Shown here piece by piece: positions 33,023-42,109 of a stretch of 64,000 nucleotides of DNA. The stretch is from Palsa-343 sp036269135. GTDB taxonomy: Bacteria > Acidobacteriota > Terriglobia > Terriglobales > Acidobacteriaceae. The stretch covers positions 1 to 64,000 of the forward strand of contig DATASQ010000032.1 in assembly GCA_036269135.1 (NCBI GenBank). The letters run 5' to 3'. The notes under the pieces were generated by a model. The model searched no databases, had not been told where the DNA came from, and saw nothing but the letters and a program-made list of their open reading frames with translations. Each line of letters starts with the position of its first letter. The stretch's first letter is position 1. Position numbers and translations under genes: made by a program.

Positions 33023-33399
33023 ATGCTTTTTTCCTTGTATTGATGTATCGCTGAACTCTGATGTGGCTGATTGCGAGTCGAGCGATGAAGCAGAACAGGC
33101 AAGTAGACCATTTCGGATTCGACGATCTGGGAACAGTGTAGCATTCCTGCGGCCGCGTGGGGGCGGCCGGGATGGCGCATCGGTGGGATTAGGGGAACGG
33201 GGGCAAACCGCGTATGCTGGAAAGAGGTCGATTCTCTCCAGGAGGATTCGATCGACACATTCTGGCCAGCCCTCGATCGATCCGTGCTGAACCCCCTGCG
33301 GGAGCGGAGTCAGTGTGGCAGGTGGACCCCGCTGCGGGCCCCTGACGTCGAGCGAGGCTTTTACAGCCAACGCGCCATAACCGGGAAATGAGGGCAAGC
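33023..33399. other. Intergenic region upstream of cspA and the omega-like gene
   Basis: The 377-bp spacer between divergent genes holds the presumed cspA leader and promoter (to about 33160). A 43-codon frame at 33213-33344 is not convincing. I see no RNA gene or repeat here. Confidence 0.5.
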
Positions 33400-33630
33400 A
33401 TGCGGTCGAATCTGGTGTACTCGGCAGGACTTCAAATCGGGAATCGCTTTTTGCTGGCCACGGTTGTGATGCGGGCGGTGCGGCGCCTGCACGTATCGGC
33501 GACGCGCACGGAAGACACGGCGAACCAGGTCTTCGCGGAGATTGCCGAGGGCAAGTACGTGCCGCCGCCGCTGCCGGATCCGGAGCCGCCGGCGCTGATT
33601 GATGCCCTGATGGTCGCTCCGGCAGCCTAA
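33400..33630 (+). CDS. rpoZ: RNA polymerase omega-subunit-like protein
   Basis: The 76-residue protein reads MRSNLVYSAGLQIGNRFLLA, then RAVRRLHVSATRTEDTANQV and FAEIAEGKY. This matches the layout of omega subunits (N-terminal 'NRF.L...a.kA.r.L', a Thr/Arg-rich turn, 'a..EI..G'), which wrap the beta-prime C-terminus and assist polymerase assembly. The usual neighbour gmk is absent, and the assignment is from pattern only. The ATG at 33400 is preferred over one at 33388 because GAGGG lies just before it. The alternative is a short unknown protein. Confidence 0.6.
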   Translation: MRSNLVYSAGLQIGNRFLLATVVMRAVRRLHVSATRTEDTANQVFAEIAEGKYVPPPLPDPEPPALIDALMVAPAA

Positions 33631-33727
33631 GGGCTGCGGCCGGCTTGCGCCCCGGGTTACGCGCCCCAGTACAATGCAGAGGAAACTGCGTCCGCAGGTG
33701 GGGGGCACCTGTGCCCGCGGACGACGT

Positions 33728-33813
33728 GCGAAAGTGGCGGAATTGGCAGACGCACCAGACTTAGGATCTGGCGGGTAACCCCCGTGGGGGTTCGAGTCCC
33801 CCCTTTCGCACCA
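33728..33813 (+). tRNA. tRNA-Leu (anticodon TAG)
   Basis: The gene begins GCGAAAGTGGCGGAATTGGC and ends CTTTCGC, A, CCA. The anticodon stem-loop CCAGACTTAGGATCTGG carries TAG (Leu). The long variable arm GCGGGTAACCCCCGT and 86-nt length are normal for tRNA-Leu. Confidence 0.96.
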
Positions 33814-33853
33814 ATCTCCCCGCCCGCGGCGATGCGGTAGTCTTGGGGAGAAT

Positions 33854-34150
33854 ATGAATCCTTCACAGCCACAACCGAGAATTCAGCTGGGGCAGAGCCC
33901 TGACTATCGCGAGATTTACTCCAACAGCGTGCAGGTGCGCGTGAGCGTGTGGGATTTCCTGCTGGTGTTCGGGCTGGTGCACCAGGAGACGCCGGACCAG
34001 GTGAACGTGAACAACGCGCTGGGCGTGTATCTGAGCCCGCAGCAGGCCAAGGCGCTGTGGAACATCCTGGGACAAAACCTGGCGCAGTACGAGCAGACCT
34101 TCGGCGCGCTGGCCCTGGAGCCGCAGCCGCCGAAGGGGCCTGTCCACTAG
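33854..34150 (+). CDS. DUF3467 family protein
   Basis: The 98-residue protein contains YSNSVQVRVSVWDFLLVFGL and LSPQQAKALWNILGQNLAQY, the two conserved parts of DUF3467: a short beta region with a 'D..l.FG' motif followed by a helix that begins 'sp..ak.l...L..nl..ye..fG'. The function of the family is unknown. It is 40 bp after tRNA-Leu, and the next gene begins 8 bp after its stop codon, so it is probably co-transcribed with the glycosyltransferase. Confidence 0.85.
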   Translation: MNPSQPQPRIQLGQSPDYREIYSNSVQVRVSVWDFLLVFGLVHQETPDQVNVNNALGVYLSPQQAKALWNILGQNLAQYEQTFGALALEPQPPKGPVH

Positions 34151-34158
34151 GCGCGCGA

Positions 34159-35736
34159 ATGGCGGCCGGAACGAAGGCCCGAACGGGAGCGCGAACGGTT
34201 CCGTGGTGGGGCGTGCTGGCCGCGGCGTTTGCCGCCGAGCTGGCCGCGCATGCGCCGCTGCTGCGGCTGCCCTACTACTGGGACGAGGCCGGGTACTACA
34301 TCCCCGCAGCGTATGACTTCTTCCGCCGCGGGACGCTGATTCCTTACTCAACGCTGTCGAATGCGCATCCCCCGGTGCCGTCGCTGTATCTGGCGCTGGT
34401 GTGGACGCTGTTTCATTTTGCGCCGGTGGCGACGCGGTCGGCGATGTGTCTGGTGGCGGCGCTGGCGCTGACGGCGGTGTGGCGGCTGGCGCTGGCGACG
34501 ACCGGCAAGAAGGCAGTGGCGGCGGCGACGGTGCTGCTGACGGGAATTTATCCCGTGGTGTTTGCGCAGAGCTCACTGGCGCACGCGGATTTGTTTGCCA
34601 TGGCGGGCACGCTGTGGGGGCTGGTGTTTCTGCTCGAAGAGCGGCTGGGGTGGGCGGCAGTGTGCTTCTCGCTGGCCGCGCTGGCCAAAGAGACGGCGGT
34701 GGTGACGCCGGTGGCGCTGGCGGTGTGGGAGAGCTGGCGGTTGCGTCCGCGAGGTCGGACTGTGCGCGCAGTGGCGGCGCTGCTGGCACCGGTGGTTCCG
34801 CTGGCGGCGTGGTACGCGTACCACTGGCACAAGACAGGGTTCATCTTCGGGAATCCGGAGTATCTGGAGTACAACGCGACGGCGACGCTGACGCCGGTGC
34901 GGATTCTGCTGGCGCTGGCGCATCGCGTGATGCATGTGACGCTGCACATGAATCTGTTTGTGCCGGTGGCGGCAATGTTTGCGTGCTTACTGCTGCCGCC
35001 GGTGACCGAGGCGGACGGGACCGTACGAGAGCGGATTGCGCCGTCGCAGCAGGCGGTGTTTCTGGTGGCGATCGTCACCAACGTGGTGCTGTTTTCGGTG
35101 CTGGGCGGCGCGCTGCTGACGCGGTATCTGCTGCCGCTGTATCCGCTGATTCTGCTGCTGGCGGTGAATACGTTCCGGCGGCGGCTGCGGGAGTGGACGG
35201 GGCTGGTGGCGCTGAGCGCGGCGGCGTTTGTGGCGGGGCTGTTCGTGAATCCGCCGTACCGATTTGCGCCGGAGGACAACCTGGAATATGCGACGGTGAT
35301 TCGGCTGCAGCAGGCGGCCATCGGGGAGATCGTGGGGCATGTGCCGCATCCCGTAGTGCTGACAGCCTGGCCGGCGAGCGATGAGCTGACCAAGCCGGAG
35401 CTGGGCTACGTGACAAAGCCGGTGCCGGTGGTGGCGATCGAGAATTTTTCCGCGCAGGCGGTGGAGAAGGCTGCGTCGCTGCCGGAGGATTACAACACGG
35501 CGCTGGTGTTCTCAACGAAGTACGACCCGCCGCATTTGCTGCTGAGCCTGGGACGCGGGAACGAACGTCTGGACGAGCGGTATTTCGATTTCCATCGGGA
35601 TTTGCCGCCAGGTCTGATTGCGCGGGTGCTGGGCGGTACGGTGATGTGGCGCGAGGAGCGCAAGGGGCAGTGGGTGGCGGTGCTGAGATTCAGGCGGCAG
35701 CCGGGGGCGACGCAGGGAAGGCTCGAATCACCCTGA
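34159..35736 (+). CDS. Membrane glycosyltransferase, family 39-like (PMT/ArnT type)
   Basis: The 525-residue polytopic protein begins with a transmembrane helix, then LRLPYYWDEAGYYIPAAYDF with the acidic pair Asp42-Glu43 after helix 1, typical of GT-C enzymes such as protein mannosyltransferases and ArnT. About ten more hydrophobic segments follow to residue 400, then a soluble C-terminal region. GT39 relatives transfer a sugar from a polyprenyl-phosphate donor to protein or lipid on the periplasmic side; the acceptor here is unknown. The start at 34159 follows the DUF3467 stop closely; the open frame upstream overlaps that gene. Confidence 0.88.
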   Translation: MAAGTKARTGARTVPWWGVLAAAFAAELAAHAPLLRLPYYWDEAGYYIPAAYDFFRRGTLIPYSTLSNAHPPVPSLYLALVWTLFHFAPVATRSAMCLVAALALTAVWRLALATTGKKAVAAATVLLTGIYPVVFAQSSLAHADLFAMAGTLWGLVFLLEERLGWAAVCFSLAALAKETAVVTPVALAVWESWRLRPRGRTVRAVAALLAPVVPLAAWYAYHWHKTGFIFGNPEYLEYNATATLTPVRILLALAHRVMHVTLHMNLFVPVAAMFACLLLPPVTEADGTVRERIAPSQQAVFLVAIVTNVVLFSVLGGALLTRYLLPLYPLILLLAVNTFRRRLREWTGLVALSAAAFVAGLFVNPPYRFAPEDNLEYATVIRLQQAAIGEIVGHVPHPVVLTAWPASDELTKPELGYVTKPVPVVAIENFSAQAVEKAASLPEDYNTALVFSTKYDPPHLLLSLGRGNERLDERYFDFHRDLPPGLIARVLGGTVMWREERKGQWVAVLRFRRQPGATQGRLESP

Positions 35737-35745
35737 TGCAAAAAG

Positions 35746-35777
35746 CCTCACCACAGAGGACACGGAGAGCACAGAGA
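35746..35777 (+). repeat. Dispersed 'CACCACAGAG' repeat after a stop codon, copy 3
   Basis: CCTCACCACAGAGGACACGG followed by AGAGCACAGAGA begins 10 bp after the glycosyltransferase stop codon in the sense orientation. Confidence 0.78.
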
Positions 35778-35829
35778 AAACGGGAAGAGCCAATGCTCTT
35801 CCCGCGCGATGACAATCCAGAGCGTACTG

Positions 35830-35955
35830 CCTGGTGTGGTGTCCCGGAAGTTTCTTTCTCAACAGGAGGGAAGAGCAACCGCAGATTCTTCTCTTACCAC
35901 CCCCAAACTGAACGACGTTTGGGGCCCCTTGCGTTCAGAATGACAGCCGCAAGGG
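35830..35955. repeat. Single copy of the 153-bp repeat found in tandem at 37.6-38 kb
   Basis: The stretch includes CTGGTGTGGTGTCCCGGAAG, GCAACCGCAGATTCTTC, the hairpin CCCCAAACTGAACGACGTTTGGGG and CAGAATGACA, all shared with the tandem array on the other side of ahcY. It is more diverged than the tandem copies. Confidence 0.85.
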
Positions 35956-35980
35956 GCATAGGAATTTCAGGGACGGGACA

Positions 35981-37426
35981 CTAGTAGCGGTAGTGCTCCG
36001 ATTTGTAGGGGCCTTCGACGGCGACGCCGATGTAGTCGGCCTGGCGCTGCGAGAGCTGGGTCAGCTTGACGCCGATCTTCTCGAGGTGCAGGCGCGCGAC
36101 CTCTTCATCGAGGTGCTTGGGCAGCGTGTAGACGTCGATGGCGTAGGTGTCGCGGTTCTTCCAGAGATCGAGCTGGGCCAGGGTCTGGTTGGCGAAGCTG
36201 TTGCTCATGACGAAGCTGGGATGGCCGGTGGCGCAGCCCAGGTTGACGAGGCGGCCTTCCGCCAGGACGAAGATGCTGTGCGCGGGCTTGCTGCCTTCAG
36301 AGGGGAAGTTGTACTGGTCCACCTGCGGCTTGATGGTGATCTTCTGCACGCCGGGCGCCTGGTTGAGGCGGTCCATCTGGATTTCGTTGTCGAAGTGGCC
36401 GATGTTGCAGACGATGGCCTGGTCCTTCATCCGCTTCATGTGGTCGAAGGTGATGATGTCCACATTGCCGGTGCAGGTGACGTAAATGTCGCCGCGGCCG
36501 AGGGTATCTTCGAGGGTGGTGACCTCGAAGCCTTCCATGGCGGCCTGCAGCGCGTTGATGGGATCGATCTCGGTAACGATGACGCGCGCGCCCATGCCGC
36601 GGAGCGAGTGCGCGGAGCCCTTGCCTACGTCGCCGTAGCCGCAGATGACGGCGACTTTGCCGGCCATCATGACGTCAGTGGCGCGCTTGATGCCGTCGGC
36701 CAGCGATTCGCGGCAGCCGTAGAGGTTGTCAAACTTGGATTTGGTGACGGAGTCGTTGACGTTGATGGCGGGGATGAGGAGCTTACCCTGCTCCTTCATC
36801 TTGTAGAGGCGGTGCACGCCGGTGGTGGTCTCTTCGGAGACGCCGCGCCAGTCCTTGACCACTTTGTGCCAGTGCTGCGGGTCGTCGGCGTGGACTTCCT
36901 TCAGAAGGTTTTTGATGACCTGCTCTTCTTCGCTTTCGGCAGGCGTGTTGACCCAGGTGTCGCCGTTTTCCAGCTCATAGCCTTTGTGGATGAGCAGGGT
37001 GGCGTCACCGCCGTCGTCGACGATGAGCTGGGGACCTTTGCCGCCCTCGTGGGCGAGCGCCTGCAGGGTGCACCACCAGTACTCTTCGAGGGTTTCGCCT
37101 TTCCACGCGAAGACGGGAATGCCGGCCGCCGCGATGGCCGCCGCCGCGTGGTCCTGCGTGGAGAAGATGTTGCAGCTGGCCCAGCGCACGGTGGCGCCCA
37201 GGTCGCGCAGCGTCTCGATCAGCACCGCGGTCTGGATGGTCATGTGGAGCGAGCCGGAGACGCGCACGCCGGCGAGGGGCTTCTCCGCGGCATACTTGCG
37301 GCGGATCGACATGAGGCCGGGCATCTCATGCTCGGCGACGGAAATCTCTTTGCGACCCCAGTCGGCCAGCGACAGGTCAGCGACTTTCGAGGCGGGGGCT
37401 TTGCGGTCAACGGCGGCAGTAGCCAT
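35981..37426 (-). CDS. ahcY: Adenosylhomocysteinase (S-adenosylhomocysteine hydrolase)
   Basis: The 481-residue cytoplasmic enzyme cleaves S-adenosylhomocysteine to adenosine and homocysteine, sustaining the methylation cycle. NAD-binding motif GKVAVICGYGDVGKGSAHSL, substrate-binding LSGSLHMTIQTAVL-like VSGSLHMTIQTAVL, SCNIFSTQDHAAAA, INVNDSVTKSKFDNLYGCRE and the C-terminal LDLWKNRDTYAIDVYTLPKH and KSEHYRY are all intact. CAGGAGA precedes the ATG at 37426. An upstream open extension is non-coding. No SAH riboswitch is recognisable upstream. The gene is flanked on both sides by copies of one dispersed repeat. Confidence 0.97.
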   Translation of the reverse strand: MATAAVDRKAPASKVADLSLADWGRKEISVAEHEMPGLMSIRRKYAAEKPLAGVRVSGSLHMTIQTAVLIETLRDLGATVRWASCNIFSTQDHAAAAIAAAGIPVFAWKGETLEEYWWCTLQALAHEGGKGPQLIVDDGGDATLLIHKGYELENGDTWVNTPAESEEEQVIKNLLKEVHADDPQHWHKVVKDWRGVSEETTTGVHRLYKMKEQGKLLIPAINVNDSVTKSKFDNLYGCRESLADGIKRATDVMMAGKVAVICGYGDVGKGSAHSLRGMGARVIVTEIDPINALQAAMEGFEVTTLEDTLGRGDIYVTCTGNVDIITFDHMKRMKDQAIVCNIGHFDNEIQMDRLNQAPGVQKITIKPQVDQYNFPSEGSKPAHSIFVLAEGRLVNLGCATGHPSFVMSNSFANQTLAQLDLWKNRDTYAIDVYTLPKHLDEEVARLHLEKIGVKLTQLSQRQADYIGVAVEGPYKSEHYRY

Positions 37427-37628
37427 CACGGAATCTCCTGAAAACAAGGTTCTTTTCCGATTGTAAATGGCCGCTTTCGCGCCCCACCCGAATTTCATCG
37501 GATGGGGCCAGCCTGGGGCTGGACGGCTGTGGGAGGGACCCCGGATGCGCCGGCCGGCGTCGGGAGCGAAAGGACGGCTGAGGGAATGGCCAACCTGTGT
37601 GCGGTTTTTCGCTCTCTGCCAAGGGCAA

Positions 37629-38045
37629 GGAAGGGCAACCGCAGATTCTTCGTTTACCACCCCCAAACTGAAAGACGTTTGGGGCCCCGTGCGCTCTGAA
37701 TGACAACATCAAGGTTTGTTACGAACGTCCGGGAGACCAGACTGGTTTGGCGTGTGTCCCGGAATTTTTCTGCCGAAGTAAGGAAGGGCAACCGCAGATT
37801 CTTCGTTTACCACCCCCAAACTGAAAAACGTTTGGGGCCCCGTGCGCTCAGAATGACAACATCAAATTTTGTTACGAATATCCGAGACACCACACTGGTT
37901 TGGTGTGTGTGCCGGAATTTCTCTGCCGAAAGAACGAACGGCAACCGCAGATTCTTCGCAACCCATCCCCAAACTGAAAAACGTTTGGGGCCCCGTGCGC
38001 TCTGAATGACAACATCAATTTTATTAAGAACATCACGGATGCCGC
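37629..38045. repeat. Tandem 153-bp repeat, nearly three copies
   Basis: Equivalent positions recur at 37637, 37790 and 37943 (period 153). Each copy contains AAGGGCAACCGCAGATTCTT, a hairpin CCCCAAACTGAAAAACGTTTGGGG and GAATGACAACATCAA, then TGTTACGAA, ACTGGTTTGG and CCGGAATTT. The array fills most of the 620-bp spacer between ahcY and the amidohydrolase; 37427-37628 holds no gene. Confidence 0.93.
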
Positions 38046-38046
38046 A

Positions 38047-39711
38047 CTACGGCTGCTGGTAGACCGTCTTGCCGCCGACGATGGTTCGCAGCACCTGGGT
38101 GCCGAGGATTTGGTGTGGGGGAATGGCGGTGAGGTCGCGGTCGAGGACGACGAAGTCGGCGACATAGCCGGGGGCGAGCTTGCCTTTCCACGCTTCCGCG
38201 AACTCGGCGTAGGCGGAGCCCTGGGTATAGGCGTAGAGCGTCTGGCCGATGGTCAGCTTTTGCTCCGGATGAAAGGTCTGCGTACCGGCTTCGTTCATGC
38301 GGGTGACCGAGGCGTAGACGCCGCGGAAGGGCGCGATGGGCTCGACGGGATAGTCGGTGCCATAGGCCAGGGGAACGCCTGCGGTGAGGAAGGATTTCCA
38401 GGCGTAGGCATAGGGCGAACGCTGGGGACCGAGGCGCGCTCCGGCCCAGGCCATGTCGGTGAGGAGGTGGTTGGGCTGCATGGAGGCGATGACGCCGAGT
38501 TGTTTGTAGCGGGCGAAGTCGCCGGGGCCGACGACCTGGCTGTGCTCGATGCGCCAGCGCAGATCGCGCGAGGGAGATTGCGGCTCGGCCACGGCGAAGG
38601 CATCGAGCGCCATCTCCACAGCGCGATCGCCGATGGCGTGGAAGCCCATCTGGAATCCGGCGCGGGCGCGCTCGATGGCCATGGCGTTCAGCTCGGCCTG
38701 GGTGTAGCGGGGGATGCCGGCGTTGCCGGGATCATCCGCGTAGGGGGCGTTCATGGCGGCGGTGCGCGAGCCGAGAGAGCCATCCATGAAGCCCTTGAGC
38801 ATGGTGGTGTGCAGCATGCGATCGGTGGAGGGATGGTGTGCGCGCTGTTCCTGCTCGACGTTCAGGGGATCGGCAAAGCGGAGCCATTCGGAGATGCGGA
38901 TGGGCAGCTTGCCCTGGCCCTCCATCTGCTCGAAGACGAGGAAGTCGTCCCAGTCGGAGAAGTCCTGGACGGAGGTGAGGCCGTGGGAGTACGCGTCCTC
39001 GAGGGCGAGTTCGAGGCCACGCCGACGCTGCTCCGGCGTGGGTGGCGGGACGTGCACCAGGTCCTGCGCTGTTTCGCGAAGGAGGCCGGTGGGCTCGCCG
39101 GTCGAATCGTGGTCGATCGCGCCACCTTCGGGCGGCTGGGTGGAGTGCGTAATGCCGGAAGCGGCGAGGGCGGCGGAGTCCGCCACGGCGATGTGACCGT
39201 CCACGCGAACGAAGATGGCGGGATGGCCCTCGGCGGCAGCATCGATGTCGCTGCGGCTGGGCAGGCGGGCGCCGGGCCAGAGGGTGTGATCCCATCCACC
39301 GCCGCTGAGCCATTGTCCGGGAGGCGCCTTTTGAGCCGCGGCGCGGATGCGGGCCTGCATCTCGGCGAGGGACCGGACGCCGATCAAGTCCACCGAGAGG
39401 CGCAGGCGACCGCCCATGCCCAGGTGCGTATGCGCGTCGTTGAAGCCGGGCATGACAAAGGCGCCGTGCAGATCGACGATCTCGGTGGCCGGCCCCTGAA
39501 AGCGGGCCTTCATCTCCGCGTCGTCGCCGGCGCCGAGAATCTCGCCATGGGCTATGGCGATGGCGGAGACGCGCTGAGGATGGGGCGATTCCAGATCGAC
39601 GCCGGTGAGGATGTTGCCGTGGAGATAGAGTGCATCCGCCGCGGGATGCGCCTGCGCCGAAGCCATGGAGGCGGTCATGATCAATCCAAAGAGAACGGGC
39701 GTGACTTTCAC
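38047..39711 (-). CDS. Exported amidohydrolase, YtcJ-like
   Basis: The 554-residue protein has a signal peptide (MKVTPVLFGLIMTASMASAQ) and the amidohydrolase fold with metal-binding GFNDAHTHLG (HxH), a region with FHAIGDRAVEMALDAFAVAE (His) and LAYGTDYPVEPIAPF (Asp). This matches the YtcJ/NfdA-like group of N-substituted formamide deformylases and relatives. The physiological substrate is unknown; an extracytoplasmic amide is likely. The stop codon abuts the tandem repeat array. The next gene upstream on the same strand (M20 peptidase) ends 65 bp before it and may share its transcript. Confidence 0.92.
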   Translation of the reverse strand: MKVTPVLFGLIMTASMASAQAHPAADALYLHGNILTGVDLESPHPQRVSAIAIAHGEILGAGDDAEMKARFQGPATEIVDLHGAFVMPGFNDAHTHLGMGGRLRLSVDLIGVRSLAEMQARIRAAAQKAPPGQWLSGGGWDHTLWPGARLPSRSDIDAAAEGHPAIFVRVDGHIAVADSAALAASGITHSTQPPEGGAIDHDSTGEPTGLLRETAQDLVHVPPPTPEQRRRGLELALEDAYSHGLTSVQDFSDWDDFLVFEQMEGQGKLPIRISEWLRFADPLNVEQEQRAHHPSTDRMLHTTMLKGFMDGSLGSRTAAMNAPYADDPGNAGIPRYTQAELNAMAIERARAGFQMGFHAIGDRAVEMALDAFAVAEPQSPSRDLRWRIEHSQVVGPGDFARYKQLGVIASMQPNHLLTDMAWAGARLGPQRSPYAYAWKSFLTAGVPLAYGTDYPVEPIAPFRGVYASVTRMNEAGTQTFHPEQKLTIGQTLYAYTQGSAYAEFAEAWKGKLAPGYVADFVVLDRDLTAIPPHQILGTQVLRTIVGGKTVYQQP

Positions 39712-39776
39712 CGAGCCAGTCTAGACGATGGCTCTGGACGATGGCGGCGCGGGGCGAACTCGGGAGCGGTGCGTGT

Positions 39777-41000
39777 TCAGCAGCCGGCCATCGCCAGCAG
39801 CAGCAGGAGGATGCGCCGGAGGCCCAAATCCCGGCCGCGCGCGTCGTACCACTCGCCGTAGGTGTGAATGCCGCCGCCTTCGCCGCCGCCGCCGATGCTC
39901 ACGGCGGGGATGCCCAGGGAGAGCGGGATGTTGGCGTCGGTTGAGGCGAGGCGCGGCTCGGTGCGGATGGAGAGGTGGCGATCGACCGCCTCCAGCAGGG
40001 TCATCAGCCGGGAATTCGCGGGCAGGCGCCCGGCCGGGCGATCGCCGATTTTCCGGATCTCGAAGCGCACGGCGATTGACGGGTTCGCGGCGAGGTTGGC
40101 GGTCTGGTTTGCGGAGAGGACTGCGTCTTCGACGGCGCGATGCAGCTCGACTTCGAGGCGGATCAACTGCTCGGGATCGGTGGAGCGCAGATCGAAGCGC
40201 GCGGAGGCCTGCTGCGGAATGGCGTTGATCGCGGTGCCGCCCTCCACGGTTCCAACGTTGATGGTGGTTCGCGGAGAATCGGGCACGCTGACCGCCGCAA
40301 AGCGCTGGATGGCCTGGCTGAGGATGACGATGGGATTGGGGCGGCCGGCGTCGGTCCAGGAATGACCGCCGGGGCCGGTGACGGTGACGCGATAGCGCTG
40401 GCTGCCCAGGGCATGGGTCACGGCCGCCTCATGTCCGGCGCCGTCGAGCACGAGATGGGCGGCGATATTATCTCGCGTGCCGGCGCGATAGATCTGCCGA
40501 ATGCCGCGCAGATCGCCTTCGCCCTCCTCACCGACGTTGCCGATGAATTCCAGCGTGCAGGGAGTGGAAAGCTCGACGGTGCGGAGCGCGGCGGCGATGG
40601 CTAACAGCGCGGCCACACCGGCTCCGTTGTCGCACGCGCCCGGAGCGGAGAGCCGCGATCCGTTCAGCTCCGGATCAATGGCCGTGCCGGCGGGAAAGAC
40701 GGTGTCGATGTGTGCGGAGAGCAGAATGCGGCGGGGGGCCGGATCGGTCCCGCCGATGCGGGCGATGGCGTTGCCGACGGAGTCGATGCGCGGTTCCTCG
40801 AGTCCGAGATCACGAAAGCGATCGCAGAGCCAGCGGGCGCGGGGCGCTTCGCCAAACGGAGGGGCCGGCACTCCGACCAACTCCGTCTGCCACTGCAGAA
40901 TGCGCTGCTCCTGCAGATGCAGCCACTGGAAGGCCTGGTGCACACGGCGGTCAGAGGCCAGCCGGGCGATGCAGGCGGGTGCAGGAGCAGGAGAGGGCAT
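39777..41000 (-). CDS. M20-family metallopeptidase
   Basis: The 407-residue protein has M20-type dizinc residues: LLSAHIDTVFPAG (His, Asp), LSAPGACDNGAGVAALL (Asp), GNVGEEGEGDLRG (Glu-Glu) and GGGIHTYGEWYDA (His). The lid domain begins YRVTVTGPGGHSWTDAGRPN. It should act as an aminoacylase or di/tripeptidase. No signal peptide is visible; a hydrophobic C-terminus (LLLLLAMAGC) is odd for the family and may be only a helix end. It lies between truA and the amidohydrolase gene on the same strand. Confidence 0.9.
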   Translation of the reverse strand: MPSPAPAPACIARLASDRRVHQAFQWLHLQEQRILQWQTELVGVPAPPFGEAPRARWLCDRFRDLGLEEPRIDSVGNAIARIGGTDPAPRRILLSAHIDTVFPAGTAIDPELNGSRLSAPGACDNGAGVAALLAIAAALRTVELSTPCTLEFIGNVGEEGEGDLRGIRQIYRAGTRDNIAAHLVLDGAGHEAAVTHALGSQRYRVTVTGPGGHSWTDAGRPNPIVILSQAIQRFAAVSVPDSPRTTINVGTVEGGTAINAIPQQASARFDLRSTDPEQLIRLEVELHRAVEDAVLSANQTANLAANPSIAVRFEIRKIGDRPAGRLPANSRLMTLLEAVDRHLSIRTEPRLASTDANIPLSLGIPAVSIGGGGEGGGIHTYGEWYDARGRDLGLRRILLLLLAMAGC

Positions 41001-41060
41001 AGAAATTTCAGCGTAGCATCCGGCGACGCCGGGTCCGCGGTTTGCGGCGGTGGGGAACGC

Positions 41061-41834
41061 TTAATACTCCACACTGTCGAGAAAGAGGCCGCGTGCCGGG
41101 GCGGTGGGTCCGGCGGCTGCGCGCGCGCGCGCTGCGAGGATGCGCGGCATGGCGTCAGGTTCCAGGTGTCCGCGTCCGATGTCCACGAAGGTGCCCACCA
41201 GGTTGCGCACCATGTGGTGGAGGAAACCGTCGCCGCGCACGCGATAAATCAGAGCCTCGTCGTCCTGCCGCCATGCGGATTCGAAAATCGTCCGAACATT
41301 GCCGATTCGGCCGGGGGCGCCGTCGTTGTCGTCGGCGATGCGTGTTGCGCGATCCGGGTCGATGGCGGCGAAGGAGGTGAAGTCGTGGGAGCCGATGAGG
41401 GCCAGAGCCCCGGCCTGCATGGGGGAGAGGTCGAGCGGCCAATGGAGGGCCCAGGCAAAGCGAGCGCGCCAGGGAGGACAAATTTCTGCGCGGTCGATGC
41501 GGTACTCGTAGGTCTTGGCGCGGGCGGCGTGGCGCGCGTGGAAGTCCGGCGGTACGGGCTCCGCGGACAGCACGCGAATGGTCTCCGGCAATTTGCGATT
41601 GAGGGCGCGCAGCAGGTTGTCGGCGGGGATGGGCGCGTCGAGTGCGAAGGAGGCGACCTGACCGCGCGCGTGGACGCCGGCGTCGGTGCGTCCGCTGCCC
41701 TGGGGCAGAAGGCGTTCCCCGGTGACGCGCTCCAGGGCATTGGCCAGCGTGCCCTGGATGGTGACGCGATCCGGCTGCACCTGCCAGCCGAAGAAATCGG
41801 TGCCGTCATACGCCACTGTAAGTTTCCAGTTCAA
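41061..41834 (-). CDS. truA: tRNA pseudouridine(38-40) synthase
   Basis: The 257-residue enzyme isomerises uridines 38-40 in the tRNA anticodon stem. The catalytic Asp is in GRTDAGVHARGQVASF, with family motifs LTVAYDGTDFFGWQVQPDRV, AKTYEYRI and GDGFLHHMVRNLVGTFVDIG. Length is normal. It is the first gene of a minus-strand run with the M20 peptidase and amidohydrolase genes, and is divergent from the TolC-family gene. Confidence 0.96.
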   Translation of the reverse strand: MNWKLTVAYDGTDFFGWQVQPDRVTIQGTLANALERVTGERLLPQGSGRTDAGVHARGQVASFALDAPIPADNLLRALNRKLPETIRVLSAEPVPPDFHARHAARAKTYEYRIDRAEICPPWRARFAWALHWPLDLSPMQAGALALIGSHDFTSFAAIDPDRATRIADDNDGAPGRIGNVRTIFESAWRQDDEALIYRVRGDGFLHHMVRNLVGTFVDIGRGHLEPDAMPRILAARARAAAGPTAPARGLFLDSVEY

Positions 41835-42109
41835 AAGAATTCCGTGGGCCAGAATTTGATACAGCGGTTTAACTATTTGGGGCTAATTTGTCGCATCCGG
41901 AATATCTACGGGATCATCGAAACGCTACGATATACTCAGCTTTCCTGAATGTTGCAGTGAATGGACGGAACCAGGCCCAGGCTGGCGCCGTATAGCTGTA
42001 GGAGCCAAACCGGATTCCTGGCCTGGAGTGCGCAAGCGAGGTTCTGCGAATGATCAGAATCCTGCGCCGAAGTCGAACCGGATAGCGTTTCAAGGAGTGG
42101 AGACGGCCG
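41835..42109. promoter_or_regulatory. Divergent promoter region of truA and the TolC-family gene
   Basis: A possible -10 TATACT lies near 41931-41936 on the plus strand, which would leave a leader of about 170 nt for the TolC-family gene. The leader contains CAGGCC and GGCCTG arms that could pair at long range. No known riboswitch is recognisable. Confidence 0.35.

Noticed and set aside
33213..33344. 43-codon frame in the spacer between cspA and the omega-like gene
   Set aside because: No convincing ribosome-binding site or conserved pattern; the composition is that of intergenic DNA.
37427..37628. Possible SAH riboswitch upstream of ahcY
   Set aside because: I looked on the minus strand for the conserved GAGG-GCG core and pseudoknot of SAH riboswitches and found nothing matching.
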